Assembly (NCBI GenBank): GCA_963383645.1
Contig: OY726565.1
Coordinates: 25,542,466 to 25,606,465, forward strand
DNA length: 64,000 nt
Reading direction: 5' to 3'
DNA from: Muscardinus avellanarius
Lineage: Eukaryota > Chordata > Mammalia > Rodentia > Gliridae
Shown piece by piece: positions 1-12,251 of the stretch. Position 1 is the stretch's first letter, and every line of letters begins with the position of its first letter. Below the pieces are notes generated by a model. It saw only the letters and a program-made list of their open reading frames with translations, was not told the DNA's origin and made no database searches. A program made the translations under genes and the position numbers.

Positions 1-420
1 CTAGGGTAAAAAATCCATAATTTAAAAGGTATAGCCAGATCATATGGTGGGTCTTGATTAGCCAGTCAGAGAAAGTGAAGGGTCATATATTTTCTCTAAT
101 ATGCACAAGCTAGAGACCAATTGGGATACCAGAGGCACTCCAGAAAATGGAGGAGAAAACTCAGTGGACCCAGGGAGATGGTCTAAGGGAAGGGGAGGAG
201 GAAGCCTCCGGCTCACTAATGTAAATGCTACTACCATCAACTATGTGTACATATGTGAATATACCAATGGCAATCTCAGTACTCAGTATTGGGAAGGAGA
301 GAGATGGGAAGGTGGGGGCACCCACTACGTGCTGAGTCCATGTATGTCAATATGACTTTCATTATGGTGAGATACTATAGCGCACCAATGAAATCATATT
401 AAAAAATAAAGATCTAAAAG
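1..420 (+). mobile_element. LINE-1 3' end (5' truncated by the window edge)
   Basis: This matches the L1 3' tail copies at 15.5-15.9 kb and 50.5-50.8 kb: AAGTGAAGGGTCATAT, a purine-rich GGAGGAGAAA block, ACATATGTGAATATACCAA, and a final GAGATACTATAGCGCACCAATGAAA before an A-rich tail. It is non-coding 3'UTR; the short open frames in it have no function I can support. It lies inside a COL19A1 intron in the sense orientation. Confidence 0.8.
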
Positions 421-474
421 TACAAAAAAGGGTATAGAGTGAAACTGATGAGAATTACTTTTGTCTGTTTTTCT

Positions 475-880
475 TTTTAAATTTTTAATTAATAATGACC
501 ATATATACATAAGGGGTACAATATAGTTCCATACATATATACAGTGTATAACAATCAAATTGGAGTTATTATCAAATCACTCAAAAATTTATCATTTCTA
601 TGTGGTAAAAACTTCAAAACCTACTCTTACAGCTATTTTAAAATATACGACACTTTACTGTTTAACCATAGTATCCTACTATCCAATAGAATACATGTGC
701 TTATTTCAATCTAAATGTAACCTTTTATTCATTAGCCCTATTCCTCCATTACCCCTGCACTCTTTAGTCTCTGCAAACCACCATCCTATTACCTACTTCT
801 GTGAGACCGACGTTTTTGGATGAGTGAGATCATGCTGTCTTTATTTTTCTATTGGGTCTTCTTGAGAGTGGCTATCATCT
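475..880 (-). mobile_element. Old LINE-1 (L1M-type) 3' fragment
   Basis: Read on the minus strand this follows the mammalian L1M 3'UTR pattern: a motif for ATGATCTCACTCAT (plus-strand GAGTGAGATCATG at about 820), a block of pyrimidine-rich text, then a stretch about a growing series of TATATACATA at 500-550. Divergence is high. It is intronic with no coding content. Confidence 0.6.
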
Positions 881-1404
881 GTATGTTAAAGATATTACTT
901 CTATCACATATGTTGGACTTTGTATCCTAGCTAGTCTCTGCTTTTCATTTTTTATGCTGAATCTTGTTGTAAATATAACAATATAGTCAAATATAAAACT
1001 ATTTTTCTTTATAATTCTTTTGCTTTTATATAAAAAATGATATTTGCTTTAATTTTCAATCAAAATCAGATAGTCACCAATACATTTGTCTCTTTTATAG
1101 TTCATATTATTTAATTTTTTTATAAATCTATGGAATTGATACAAGATATAATGTAAATACAGAAATCAAACATTTTTCAAGGACATTATCCAATTACTAG
1201 TCGTACTTGGTGAATAATACATCCCTTTCCTTACTAAAATCTTATTACGAATGTTGGTGTATTTCTGAAATTTGTATTATATTATATAACGTGTTGATAT
1301 TCTACGTAACTTCATGCCAGCATCTCATCTTTCCAATTATTACTGATTTATAATATGTTAAATATTGGTATTACTAGCATCTATTATTCTTTTTTTCTTT
1401 TATC

Positions 1405-1760
1405 CTCATTTTTAAAAATTTTTTATTAGTGCATTGTGGTCATACATCTCAATGGGATACAAGATGGTGGAAACATACATGTACACATCACCCAATTAGC
1501 CCTTACTCAATTCCCACCCCATTCCCCCCCCACTTCATCTCATACTTGGCTTAGTGATTGATTTTGATATGTTTATTAAAGTGCATCATATGCATTAGAG
1601 AATGTCCCTCTCCCCCCCCCTCTCCTCAGGTTGCCTTATTTGCTCATCTTTAGAATCTCCTTCTTCCTCTAGAGTTCTTCCTATGACCCTTTTCTCCCTA
1701 GCTTTCACATATTAGGGAGAGTATTTATTATCTCAGGTGAGCTTCAATATCTTTTAATCA
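1405..1760 (-). mobile_element. LINE-1 3' end, antisense
   Basis: The left edge reads TTTTTTATTAGTGCATTGTGGT, the reverse of the L1 ending CACCAATAAAAA seen in the sense copies. It is followed by CATACATCTCA and C-rich runs (about 1520 and 1615) that correspond to the purine-rich G-runs of the L1 3'UTR. The element is truncated on its 5' side near 1760. Confidence 0.65.
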
Positions 1761-2536
1761 AACTGCAATTTTATAAGAATCGCATTAAGTTTATAAATTT
1801 GTGTGGGGAACAGCGACATCTTTACAACAGTGTCTCACCCTCCAAGCACAAAGCAAATCTTTTCATGTAATCAAGTCTTCTTTTATGTCCCTAAATGAAA
1901 TTGTGACCTTTTAAGTGTAAGTTCTGTCCAACAAAATTGCCATTTTATTATCTCATATATTATCATTAATATTTTTAGCATTATCAGCTTTATCTTAAAT
2001 GCCACACTGCCTCCTGAAAAGAGTTGAGTCACTCTTTTTCAGAGCAATTAAAGGGATCTTCTGATTGGCCAAAGAGAACTAGCAGTTTTTAGTTCTAGAT
2101 CTTTTTATTCTAACCCTACATTGAATAAAATAAGTATAGGAAAAAGTTTTTTGTGCAAGGAAAAGCTTTTTTAGAAGACACTCAACGTGCTTAATCTCTT
2201 AAGTAATAGTAATAGTTTTTTAATATATGAATTAAAAATATTGGATACTGTTAACTATAAATATGTATGGAGTTCTATTCAAAATAGGTCACAGAAAGAA
2301 CATGAATGTTTTTTATTAAAACTATTATTTGATTTTATGGTAAAATATACTGTTACAGGTTCAATTGGATAGTTATTTTTTTGTTTTCCTATCTACCCTC
2401 CACCTTTACACCAGCTAATATTGCTATCATTTATTGGATCCAAAGAAAAAAACTTTACCAACTTTAAATCATTTTAATATTTTATAAGATTTTATTGATA
2501 TCATTTAAGTAACCATTTTTATTTTAATTCCAACAG
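1761..2536. other. COL19A1 intron, no recognised element
   Basis: AT-rich intron sequence. I see no repeat consensus, no RNA gene and no exon here. Its end provides the acceptor of the first exon in the window (TAATTCCAACAG). Confidence 0.6.
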
Positions 2537-2581
2537 GGAGATCGAGGCCCATCAGGTCCCCCAGGAATAGCTGGGATATCG
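2537..2581 (+). CDS. COL19A1: COL19A1 exon, Gly-X-Y, 45 nt
   Basis: A 45-base phase-0 exon between CCAACAG and GTGAGT. It encodes five perfect triplets, GDRGPSGPPGIAGIS. The 45-base size is one of the standard lengths for collagen triple-helix exons (multiples of 9). It contributes a rod segment of the homotrimeric helix; proline in the Y position would be hydroxylated. This is the first exon of the gene present in the window. Confidence 0.93.
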
Positions 2582-4149
2582 GTGAGTTCAAATTTCCTCA
2601 CATTATTTTTGTAGGTTAATGTTTCTATCTCCATGATTTATCTATGGCAGGGATCCAAAAGGACTGAAGGGCACACCATAACTTCTGTGTCATTAGGTTC
2701 CTAGAGCCTCCACTTTATAAAGTAAAACAACCTGTCCTTTTCCCAATTCAAGAATGTTCCATTCTTAATTTTTACATTTTTTGTTTCTCCCATCCCAAGT
2801 AAGTCACTTTTATGGGGAGGAGTTAACCATGATTAATATATGATCACAGCTTTGGGAACTTGTCTTGTTTCTCTGTTCTTGTCATATCCCAGGTTTCTCA
2901 GTCTTCAAAGGCAGAGTTCTCATCTGCAGGCCTGTACTTCAAGCTCCTTATGTTAAGCTGCAATATGCTTGAGTTATTCCATAACCCAGTGTTATTAGCA
3001 GAGCTTTTATTGCTGCTAATGTTTCCTCGTAAACTAGCCCTTCAATCCTCTCAATCATTTTTGTTGCTCTCTGGTGTCAAATGTTTTAATCTCATCAAGG
3101 TCTTTTCCAATGAATAGGAAGTGCTCCAGGAAAGGTTGAAATCATTTCTCTGAGCCCTGGGGATCATTCTGATCTTCATTCATGATGCTCTAATTACAGT
3201 TTTGTGGTCCTGCTTTATGAATAAGAGGCCATTTATCCTCTTGCTAGGAGCCCCTGCAGGGCAGATCCAAGATAGCATTACAAGAAAGTCAATAGAAACC
3301 ACATGTTGAGTCATAGGAAAATAAGTGCCTTCCCATCACCACCCACCACCATCCTCTGGCATCTGCTCCACCCAACACCACCCAAAGCCCCCATCCGTCA
3401 CCCCTAAAGGGCCATTCAGCCATTCTATTCCACTTAACTGATAAATCACAAAAATCAAAACACTTATCCATAACCTACATCCTTTACAGAGAATGACACT
3501 GCCTTACTTAATTTATCCAGATCAGTAAATATTTGTGTGATTGTGAAAGTAATGTAAAATATGTTTTTTAGCAATCACTTCTGAATTTTCTATAAAAGGA
3601 AGATTCTTCTTGAAAGTCAACTACACACTTAATCCCATTCTTTTCCCACTCCCCACCTGACTAGTGATGTACTTGAGCCTGTTTCAGAGCACTGTTACCA
3701 CCTTTCCCCCGGTATTCACACCTTACTTTTGCTTCCATGTGACATTACAAAGCTTGATTTCTCACTGTTTACACCTGGGTGTACCTACATATTATTTTTT
3801 GTTATTGCTCTAAATTAAGTCTATCTTCAAAGAAAATTATGGGACGCTAGTGATAATCTTTAAAACATATACAACAGTCTCCAAAGAGAATCCAAAAGGA
3901 TTTCTGAAGGATGCAGCATGACTGAGCTATGGGGCTATCCTGTCATGTCTTTAGATCCTAATATCTGATGCACGAACTTGGAAATCAGCCTTCACAGCTC
4001 ATGATTAAGCACACCTACAGACAATTACAGAAATAAGAGAGCAAACGTTTTCCACATCGCAAGTGTGCAACAGTGTAATTACACATGAACCTTTACTTTT
4101 ATAACCGGACCTTACTGTGGCTCAGAAAATGTAGTTAAAAGACTCTAGA

Positions 4150-4285
4150 CAGTGGTGATGGCTGCATGACAGTGTAAATGTCTACAGTCCCAGTCAATCG
4201 TGTACCTTAAAATAGGTAAAATGGTAAATTTCGTGTTATGTATATGCTCACACTTTAAAATCTTTAAGGTGATTTTTGTGGTTGA
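4150..4285 (+). mobile_element. L1M 3'-end relic
   Basis: The text CAGTGGTGATGGCTGCATGACA, then GTAAATGTCTACAG, GTACCTTAAAATAGGTAAAATGG and TTTCGTGTTATGTATAT follows the common 3' end of old mammalian L1M elements. It is short and diverged. Confidence 0.55.
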
Positions 4286-5396
4286 AGCAGGGATGGGACA
4301 CATAATGTCACTCAGCTGAGAGACAAGAGGACTGATCTTGCTCTTCCTAGAAAAAACAATCTGCCCCTTTCCAGAATACTCGGGGCTAGCCAGGGGCTTC
4401 TTCAGAGCCCCCACCCCACCCCCTGCTTCTTGCAAAATGGCGTGGAGGAGTTCAGAAGGAAGTGTCTGTTTTGGCAGTGGCCTGGGCCATGTCAGCACGG
4501 TCTCCCCGGGCTGCGTTTTCTGCTGGCACCACCTGAGCTGGGGATAGATTCTGCCTCCCCTCAATGCCCCTGATCACTTCAGCTCACATCCCACGGCATC
4601 AGCACTCCAGATCCTGTGTCCCACACCACAAGTCTTTTGAACAAGGGCCTTCTTGGCTCTAAAATATCCTCCCACTCAGGCCCACAAGGAGCCAGCAGTG
4701 CTTCCCAGACCTCATGTCTGCCTAGCTTCGCCACAATGCCATTTCAGTACCTCTTGGCCCCCAGAATTCTAGACAGCACGTGGGAAAGGCCTCTTCCTTT
4801 TCAACTCCACTGCCCGGACTGAGGTTTCTAAGGTTTCTAAGCTCCCCGCACCATACCTACATCCCCATCTTGTCCTTTGTCCCATCCAGGCTAGGTCTAA
4901 GGGGAAAGAAATGATTGAGACCCAAGCAATACTCTACGTCTAGGCTGGAGGCTCCACCTCCTGTCCTCCCTGTGGTCATTCTGTCCAAGATGTCCTGGTG
5001 TACAGAGTGAAACAGAGCCATCTCCCCCTCTCCCTTTCAGTGACCCATGGCTTTTCAAGTCAAACATATTTTTTTCTCTCAAGCTGTCTTACTATAAACT
5101 TAGAAACCTTACTGTGAAGCTTCAAGCCTGGGAAAAACCTCTTTGACCCTCTGTACTCTTCCTCCACACAAAATGAAGAAGAGATGCCAGGGGGGAAAAA
5201 GGCCTAAGAGATATTTTCAATAATGAAAATACTTTGGCTTAACATTTTCAAAACTATTTCCTCCTCCTCCCTCTCCACATAAATGTATGTTTAGAGAATA
5301 GCACTCCAGCCTGTGCCTTAACAGCCTGCAGAGTTGGCTGAGTGTCCGTTGGACTCTTATCTTGTTAGGAAAAGCACTTTTTATATAATGTTACTG

Positions 5397-5860
5397 GCAC
5401 ATTGTAATTATACATCATAGTGAGGTTCTAAGTTGTGCAAACACACATGTACACAGCACTTGTGTATTTCCTTTCTTCCCCATACATGTTAGTGAGATTG
5501 GTGGTGATATCTTTGTATACAGACATAACATTATTTCAGCTGTTCCCTTCCCCAAGCCTCCTTTCCCCCTCCCCTCACTTTTGCCCCTAATCTCTCCACT
5601 ATTCAATGTGTCTCTCTCTCTGCATTTCCAGTGGCCAAATATGGAACCAGTCTAGGTGCCCATCAATAAATGAGTTGTTAATGTTCTCTATAAACATGAT
5701 GGAGTTTTGCTCAGCCACAAAGAAGAACAAAATTGTGTCATTTGCAGGAAAATGGATGAAACTAGAGATATCAGGCAGCCTTGGAAAGTTAAAGGTCAAA
5801 AAGTCTTATGTTTTCCCTCATGTGGAAACTAGAGACAAAATAGAAAACAAAGGGGACTTT
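5397..5860. mobile_element. LINE-1 insertion with inverted 5' half (twin priming)
   Basis: The left part (5397 to about 5625) is L1 3'UTR in minus orientation, beginning at TGTAATTATACATCATAGTG. The right part (about 5626-5850) is L1 sequence in plus orientation, GGAACCAGTCTAGGTGCCCATCAA through AAAATTGTGTCATTTGCAGG, which in an intact element lies just 5' of the left part. Head-to-head halves of one element are the mark of twin-primed reverse transcription. Its right edge is about 140 bases upstream of the exon at 5997. Confidence 0.75.
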
Positions 5861-5996
5861 GGATAAATGAGGAACACCCTCTTAACTTAGAGAACTACTA
5901 CCCTGGTAGCACTTTAAACTCACGGGTAGGGAAGAGAAGGACATGGCTCATTCAGTACTTTGGCTCCTAACATTTCCCTTTGATTTGCTTTCCCAG

Positions 5997-6041
5997 GGAA
6001 AACCTGGTACCCAGGGGCCTCCAGGAGTTCCAGGGGAGCCG
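5997..6041 (+). CDS. COL19A1: COL19A1 exon, Gly-X-Y, 45 nt
   Basis: Phase-0 exon between the acceptor TTTCCCAG and the donor GTGAGT. It encodes GKPGTQGPPGVPGEP, five unbroken triplets. The next exon is only 101 bases downstream, so the two form a tight pair. It is part of the triple-helical domain upstream of NC2. Confidence 0.93.
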
Positions 6042-6142
6042 GTGAGTTGTCAATCACTGTCATAACAGCTGTTCTTGTGTTGTGCTTTCCTGTAGATTTA
6101 ATGTACTTCTTGGCAATTTTTTTCCCTGTGGACATATTACAG

Positions 6143-6205
6143 GGAGAGAGAGGACCTGTTGGAGATATAGGTTTCCCTGGACCAGAAGGACCTGCAGGAA
6201 AACCA
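6143..6205 (+). CDS. COL19A1: COL19A1 exon, Gly-X-Y, 63 nt
   Basis: Phase-0 exon between ACATATTACAG and the donor GTAAGA, 21 codons, seven perfect triplets starting GERGPVGDIGFPG and ending GPAGKP. The 63-base size is a multiple of 9, as usual for collagen helix exons. An open frame runs into it from the upstream intron (6047 onward), but that is a chance extension; the splice sites define the exon. Confidence 0.93.
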
Positions 6206-7989
6206 GTAAGAATTTCTTACTATTCTAAATTCGTCCTAAGCATTATGTGTTCTTCAGAAATCATGATTTAAATAAGCAGTTGGAAAGAAGTGCAGCATCT
6301 ACAAATGAATTGATGGGGACATGAGCAGGGTCCTCATGAGCTTCCTAAATCTCTATATCATATCTTTGTGTCCTAATGATGAAAAGGTAAGCTTTTTATT
6401 TAAAATGCCAGGAAATAGACTCATAACTTCTTAAGACTAATATTTTCAGAGATAAAAAGTAAACTGGCCTGTTATATCCTAAGATAAAGAAACCAAAGAT
6501 TCACAGATATAACCCCTGCACATGAAGCTAAAGACTAAAGTAAAAGCTATTTTCTCAAATCCCCTCCTTGTGTATAGGCCTTGTTCTTACACTTTTACAA
6601 GCCATTGCTATGAAGCATATCATCCCCTGGGCCCTAAAAGAGCTCTTGGCTACTGCTATACAGTCATGATGTGACATTGAAACAACCATTCCTATTCAAC
6701 ATATATCCTAGTCCCTGCTGACTGCTAAGGACTCGCTGGCTCCTGAGGGGATGAGTGTAAATATGATCAGACCTGCCCCACGCTCAGGTTTATCCTGTAT
6801 AGAGGCCACTGCTCCCTTTACTTGCGTATGTGCTACAGTGTGTATGGGTACTCTTACAGGGGGGATATTGGAGGTAAATAAGAGCTCAGAGCTCATGAAG
6901 CTGGCTCAGTACCTCTAAAATGTCTGGGTTGGGGAATCCCCTGGTAACCATCTCCCCCAAAGAAGACAATAGGAAAATATAAAGCATATACAATTGAAAG
7001 TCTGGAGATCTGGGCTGAATTATGACCCAAGGAGTTTCATGATATGATATATGAAAGAATATCCAGTGCCCAGGCATGGAAGGGGTCAATAAATATTAAT
7101 TTTATTCCCTTTCTCTCCTGTCTCCACCCTTACCTCCATCCTAATCCTTATAACCCATTTTATACAAGTCTTGAGTCCCCATGGCATTATTGAAAAAATT
7201 AATGTTTTGTTCAACAAATATTATTTGAGCACCTGCTACATACTGGGAACTGTTCTGGGTGCTGCCAACTAACGGGGTTTGCATTCTAATAGAAGAACAA
7301 AAACAACAACCAAATACACACTCACACAATTCAGGTCGAAGACTATAAGTCTTCAGGTGAAGCGCTGTAAGTATAATTTAAATAGGGTCTGAGATGGTCT
7401 GCACTTAGGCGCATAACCCTGCATGAAGTGAGATCGAGCCAGGAGGAACTAGAGAGAAGAGTGTTTCCGCTCAGAAATGGCTACTAGGGAAGTGAGTTTG
7501 GTGAGGTCAAGGGACGGCAGAGGACGTGAAGTCCAAGGGAATGGAGGGAAACGAGGGTGAGAGACATGGCGAGGGAGAGGTGAGCAGGGGCCAGACCGCA
7601 AGGAACTCCTAAGCTGCGACCCAGAGCTCGAGTTTCATCTGAGATGCCACAGAAACCCACTGGAGCTCTTGTATCAGTGAGTGAAAATGAGCGAGCCACC
7701 TTGGAGGCTCACTGGACCATGCGAGACAAGTCTGTACAAAGCGGGGGAGAAGCAGACACTGATGGGGCACTGCCAGAAACTCCACGAGAAATAAGGTGGT
7801 GAGAACTGGCAGGTCACGAGTAGGGCGAGGTAGGACATACACTGAAGGGACAGCCAACATGGTTTGCTGATAGACCAGAAGCAAACCGAGAGGGAGGGCC
7901 AAGTCAAAGCTGTGGTTTGGGGTCTGAGCAGCCATGGAGAGTGGTATCAATTGGTAAAATGGAGAAGAACAGAGATAGGGGTTTGGGGT

Positions 7990-8230
7990 TTTTTGTTTGT
8001 TTGTTTGTTTTTGTTGTTGTTGTTTTGTTGCAGGAGTGGGGATTGAACCCAGGGGCCTTCTACCTCTAAGTTACACCCCCAACCTTATTTTTTAGTCTTT
8101 ATTTTTGAAAAAGGATCTCACTAACTTGCAGAGGGCCTCACTAAGTAGCTGAGGCTGGCCTCAAACCCAGATCCTCCAGTCTCAGCCTCCCAAGTACTGG
8201 GATTACAAGCTATACCATCATGCCCGGCTC
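7990..8230 (-). mobile_element. B1-dID SINE, antisense
   Basis: Read in reverse it gives the B1-like head from GAGCCGGGCATGATGG, then GGGATCTGGGTTTGAGGCC and the ID-like tail GGGGGTGTAACTTAGAGGTAGAAGG followed by GGGTTCAATCCCC. The 3' tail on the left has become a (GTTT)n/(GTT)n microsatellite at 7996-8030. Confidence 0.88.
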
Positions 8231-8522
8231 AATAGGTGGGTTTTGAAGGTAAAACCAAGAGTTCTCCATTTTGGACATATTCACACTATAGATACCCAAG
8301 TATCTATACTTGAGCAGAGAGGTCAGGATGAAGATACTGATTTGAGTATTTAAGCCAAGGCCTGGATGAAATGGAGTCACTGTGGATGGGTAGGGACGAG
8401 GGCACTTCTGCAAATAGGAAGATATCCTCAGCAAAGAAGACGGGGGAAAGCACAGCCAAGGTCACGGGAAGAAAACCCGGCAACTGACATTTCCTTTAGT
8501 TCACTTAGGAACTAAACACTTT

Positions 8523-8554
8523 AAACACTTAGTTCACAAGAGAACTAAGTGTTT
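8523..8554. repeat. 13-base perfect inverted repeat
   Basis: AAACACTTAGTTC at 8523-8535 and GAACTAAGTGTTT at 8542-8554 are exact reverse complements with a 6-base loop ACAAGA. A partial third copy (AACTAAACACTTT) lies just to the left at 8510-8522. It could fold as a hairpin in RNA or DNA; no function is evident. Confidence 0.7.
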
Positions 8555-10573
8555 TAAGAGTTATATATGCACAGATAAGAAACATTGGCTGAGAAGTTCC
8601 CCCTGGATCTAGAAGTGTAGAGGCCATGGGAGAGATGATAGAATATTAGTCTCTTGAATGACTCAGTTGAGAGAGGGAATCTTGGTGATGCAATAGAATG
8701 GGGGTTACTCTAAGCAGCAAGAGAGGGCTGATGATATTCAGGAGTAGAAATTTGACTTAACCAGGAGGAGCACAGTTCATCCTTCTTACCTGAGGGTGGG
8801 GTGATATTACAGAAGCCGGGGCAGGAATGGTTGATGGGGGCAAAGGGCAGGTGAGGGCGTTCTCTCCTGTGTATTTCCCTAGTGAAAGAAGAAATGAGGT
8901 TATCCTCTAAGCATGAGGAGTGGGTAGGCAATGCTGGAGGCAACAAGAGACAGGACAGTCTGTGAAAGAGTGTTTTTTGGAGAGAAGGAAAAGGAATTAA
9001 ATTGGGAAACACAGAAGGAAAAACTGGGAATGATGAGGAGCTGTTGCTATCCACTGTCATGTACTCAGAGCTTGTGAGCTGAGACACATGGTTTTCTTTG
9101 ACCAGTCAGCCAGCCGCTCAGATGCCGGTGTGCGATAGGCAGAAAGTCTGTTATTCCCAGGTGTAGGGTTCTACCTGATAAGTGAGATGAGAGGAAAGAA
9201 AATACATAGAAGTTGTAAAAATCTCTGAAGGTAGGACTCCCTGTGGGTTGAAAGTAATGCCTTTGTATACAAATGAGGAAACTCTGATAGGCTTTGATAA
9301 ATTACTAGAGACAAAATAAAGAAGGTTATAGAGTTATTTCTTTTCTTATACTGTTAACGAAAACATGCATTCTGTTTTTACACTAGATTTATTTTCTCTT
9401 ACTCAAGTGTCACAAGTGTTTCTTTCACATCCTCTTTTTAATCAGCTTTATCTCTCTCACTCCTGGTCCTGGATATAATAAATTATTTGAACCATACACT
9501 TCAGGTAATATGTTCTTAGTTAAAATACTGTAGATAATTCCCAGGGTGTTTCAGAGAGGTTGAGAGACTGTGGTTGGGTTATCGACTGTGACAGGTTTTA
9601 GTGTAATTTACAGCTATGGAAACATGCGGTTGTCCGCAGTTCCCAGCTCAAAGAACCCATTTCTACACAATAAAAGCCCCTCGGGCTTTTCAGAGAAGCA
9701 TGTCCATGCAATTGCCTGCCGGCTAAGGAATCCTGCTCCTCGCCTTGATCTCTCTCTCTTCAAATCACATCTCAAAAGCACATCTGCTGTTGGGCCCTGG
9801 GTCTTTCATTTGACTCCAAGTACTTTTCCTTCTTATGTCCCCTGGCCAACAGTTCTCTCAGTCTTATAAATCTCCAAGCAGGGCTAGGCTTTATTACCAC
9901 TTCCAGAGCTGCCCTTTAAAGTTCACCAAACTCTCAGTCTTCTAATAAAAAGTTACTATTTTATACTCTCAAAAAAACATCATTATAGATTTCTGGCTTT
10001 CTGTTCATACTTTCTAATGGAAAAATAACAATTGTTCTCTGGCTGACAGATTATTTCATAGTAGGAACAAGCTCTGGTCATGTTATGAAATTCTCCCAGC
10101 AGCAACTAAGACCATTTACTAAGAATGATACTTCTGCAGGAAAATTTGTTCCATGTCCTAACCACCTAGGGCTAATGGGAGGAGTTCTTATCTCTCAGAA
10201 TGTATCTACATAGGAGAATAAGTAGGGCAAATAATCTTCAGTGACTACTTCCAGTGGGGTGTGCATTTCCATGTTGTCTCTCTTAATCTTTAGTTATAAG
10301 TCCATTATTTGGACTTATACTTTGTAAGTGAAAAAGCTGCTGCTACTGGAGTTAGGTCAATGGCCCGGGCATGGTCAATGGAACTAGAAGGCGAGAGTGA
10401 GAATTTGAACTCAGGGCTATCTGAGTGTATTGATTGTATTGATATTTCTTTCCTATTTCACCACATCAACTCAACAAGATGTCAGGGGAAAAATAGGATT
10501 GAGGAACTGTCCTCAAACATCCTTTTGTTATGTTAATGCATAATTAGAAGTGTTAATCATTTTGTCTTCACAG

Positions 10574-10609
10574 GGAATAAATGGAAAAGATGGATTACCA
10601 GGTGCTCAG
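10574..10609 (+). CDS. COL19A1: COL19A1 exon, Gly-X-Y, 36 nt
   Basis: Phase-0 exon between TTGTCTTCACAG and the donor GTATGG. It encodes four perfect triplets, GINGKDGLPGAQ. It is the smallest exon in the window. The donor is weaker than its neighbours (G at +5, but ATG rather than the usual AAG/GAG). Confidence 0.9.
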
Positions 10610-10724
10610 GTATGGAAAATACTACCACTATTACTATCTTTTAATGATACCTACTAACATTTAGATCAGAGTGATGAAACATCTTGGCAAGCAGTGATTT
10701 TGAGTGTTGGCATCTGTTTTTCAG

Positions 10725-10769
10725 GGCATCATGGGTAAGCCTGGAGATAGAGGCCCCAAAGGAGAACGT
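10725..10769 (+). CDS. COL19A1: COL19A1 exon, Gly-X-Y, 45 nt
   Basis: Phase-0 exon between TCTGTTTTTCAG and the donor GTACGT. It encodes GIMGKPGDRGPKGER, five perfect triplets with a high density of charged Y residues. It is separated from the 36-base exon by a 115-base intron, so the two are probably recognised together. Confidence 0.93.
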
Positions 10770-11089
10770 GTACGTATATTACTGTTGTGATCACTGTTCA
10801 AACCTGTCTGTTACAATTGCCCCTCCATTTGGCTACAGTTATGTATGTAGATACCTAAAAACCTTCCAATATGAAATGGCTAGGGTGTATGTGATCCAAG
10901 GTCTCTACTAGGCCTAAACTATGGCAATTAAGAGCCAGAAGCAGGTCATAGGCAGGTACACCTCTGATCGGCCTCATACACACCTCAGTGCATTTACCCT
11001 CCTGTCTTATAGACACATATGCCCACTATGACCATCGCCCATGATCTTGTTACCAAAAGGGATTCTCATCCTCATCACTGCTCATATTT

Positions 11090-11272
11090 GTGGGGCAGAT
11101 AATTCTCTATTGTGGCTGGCCATCCTGTGGATTGTAGAATTTTTAGCAGCATCCCCAGCCTCCATCCACTACATTCCTCCAACTCCAGCAACCCAAAGTG
11201 CTGCCAGACATCAACAGATGCCTCCTACAGAGCAGAATGATGCCAGCTGAGAACCACTGACCCAGAGCTATA
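11090..11272 (-). mobile_element. Ancient hAT/Charlie-type DNA transposon relic
   Basis: CTGGCCATCCTGTGGATTGTAG, TTTAGCAGCATCCCCAGCCTCCA and the closing CAGCTGAGAACCACTGA match the inverse of a short mammalian non-autonomous element that starts CAGTGGTTCTCAAC. I associate this with MER20-like families, but the exact name is from memory. Confidence 0.6.
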
Positions 11273-12251
11273 CAAAGGAGAGAAAGCACGGTGGTGTGGG
11301 GAGGGAGGGAAGTGGAAAGAAGAACTGGACACAGAGTGAAGTTATTAGTGATACTAATTAGGTGATGTGCTTTTATTTGAATTGCTTGGATTACGTGTAT
11401 TGTTACTGAGACTGCCCAATATTTTTTATGAGCCTGAATGTTTTCTGGTGGGACTAGTATCATGCCACTGCTACAAGGTAATCATCATCACTCAGTATAG
11501 TTGTGTTTAGGGCTGATATTGTGTGTGAGTGTGGACACATGTGTTAGTATATTGGTGTCTAGTTTACTGGGTTTTTAAAAATCATTGCACAGGTAATTCA
11601 TGTTAACTGAAATAAATATAAACAGATTATAAAAATTTTAAAACAAAAAATCCTATCTTTCTTTTACAGAGATAAATGTATTTTGTAATTTAGACATATT
11701 TCCAACTTTCACTTTTATACATACTTATACATAATACTTATACATATTATACATATACATATATATCAGTCAGCATAAAAAATATATATTCTCCTGAAAG
11801 TTTGTTCATACTGCTTTGTAAATGACTTTTTTATCTACCAATATATAAGGTTCTCTTTCCCAGTAAAGTAAATATAAGTATACAGCTATCTGTTAATGGT
11901 TACATTTTCCTCTACTTTTTAGATATGCCTTTATTTCACTTATCCAGTTCTCTTTTTCTTGGCAATTAGTCTCTTCCCAGTTTTCATAATAATGACTATA
12001 ACAAATATCTTTGTACCTAACATAAATTTTTAACTATTAAATATTATGCTTATTTTACACATGAGCAGAGACCAAGATGTGCTGGTATTTCTTTTTTGTT
12101 ATCTCAGTAATTTCTCCCAATGTGAGATGTACACAAGTACATTTTTATAACTAAGACAGTAGCGCTGATATATCTATCTGTCTTCTTGTGCATAGCTTCA
12201 TTCTGTCTCTTTGTATATCCTATGATCACATACGGCTCTATAACTGTTATG

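Larger units (their letters stand above)
2582..5996. other. COL19A1 intron
   Basis: A 3.4 kb intron. Recognised content is an L1M 3' fragment near 4150-4285 and an inverted LINE-1 at 5397-5860. The remainder (about 2600-4140 and 4290-5390) shows no repeat or RNA gene I can name. Open frames there, including a 139-codon antisense one at 4145-4564, lack any splice context or family resemblance. Confidence 0.6.
7190..9100 (+). repeat. Ancient interspersed repeat, family not assigned
   Basis: The opening TTGTTCAACAAATATTATTTGAGCACC, then CTACATACTGGGAACTGTTCTGGGTGCTG, and later blocks (AGGGGCCAGACCGCAAGG near 7588; TGGAGACCCACTGGAGCTCT-like text near 7655; ACTGATTTGAGTATTTAAGCC near 8340) follow, in order, a long mammalian-wide consensus I recognise but cannot name with confidence. 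Divergence is high and all open frames are incidental. The SINE at 7990-8230 splits it. Confidence 0.45.
6206..10573. other. COL19A1 intron
   Basis: A 4.4 kb intron. It contains a long ancient repeat-like region (7190-9100) interrupted by an antisense SINE (7990-8230). At 6206-7185 and 9100-10573 I recognise nothing beyond plain intronic sequence. Confidence 0.6.

Noticed and set aside
4145..4564. 139-codon antisense open frame
   Set aside because: It spans an L1M relic and adjoining intron, has no splice or start context and resembles no protein family.
6047..6271. 74-codon frame covering the 63-base exon
   Set aside because: The coding part is only the spliced exon at 6143-6205; the rest is intron read-through.
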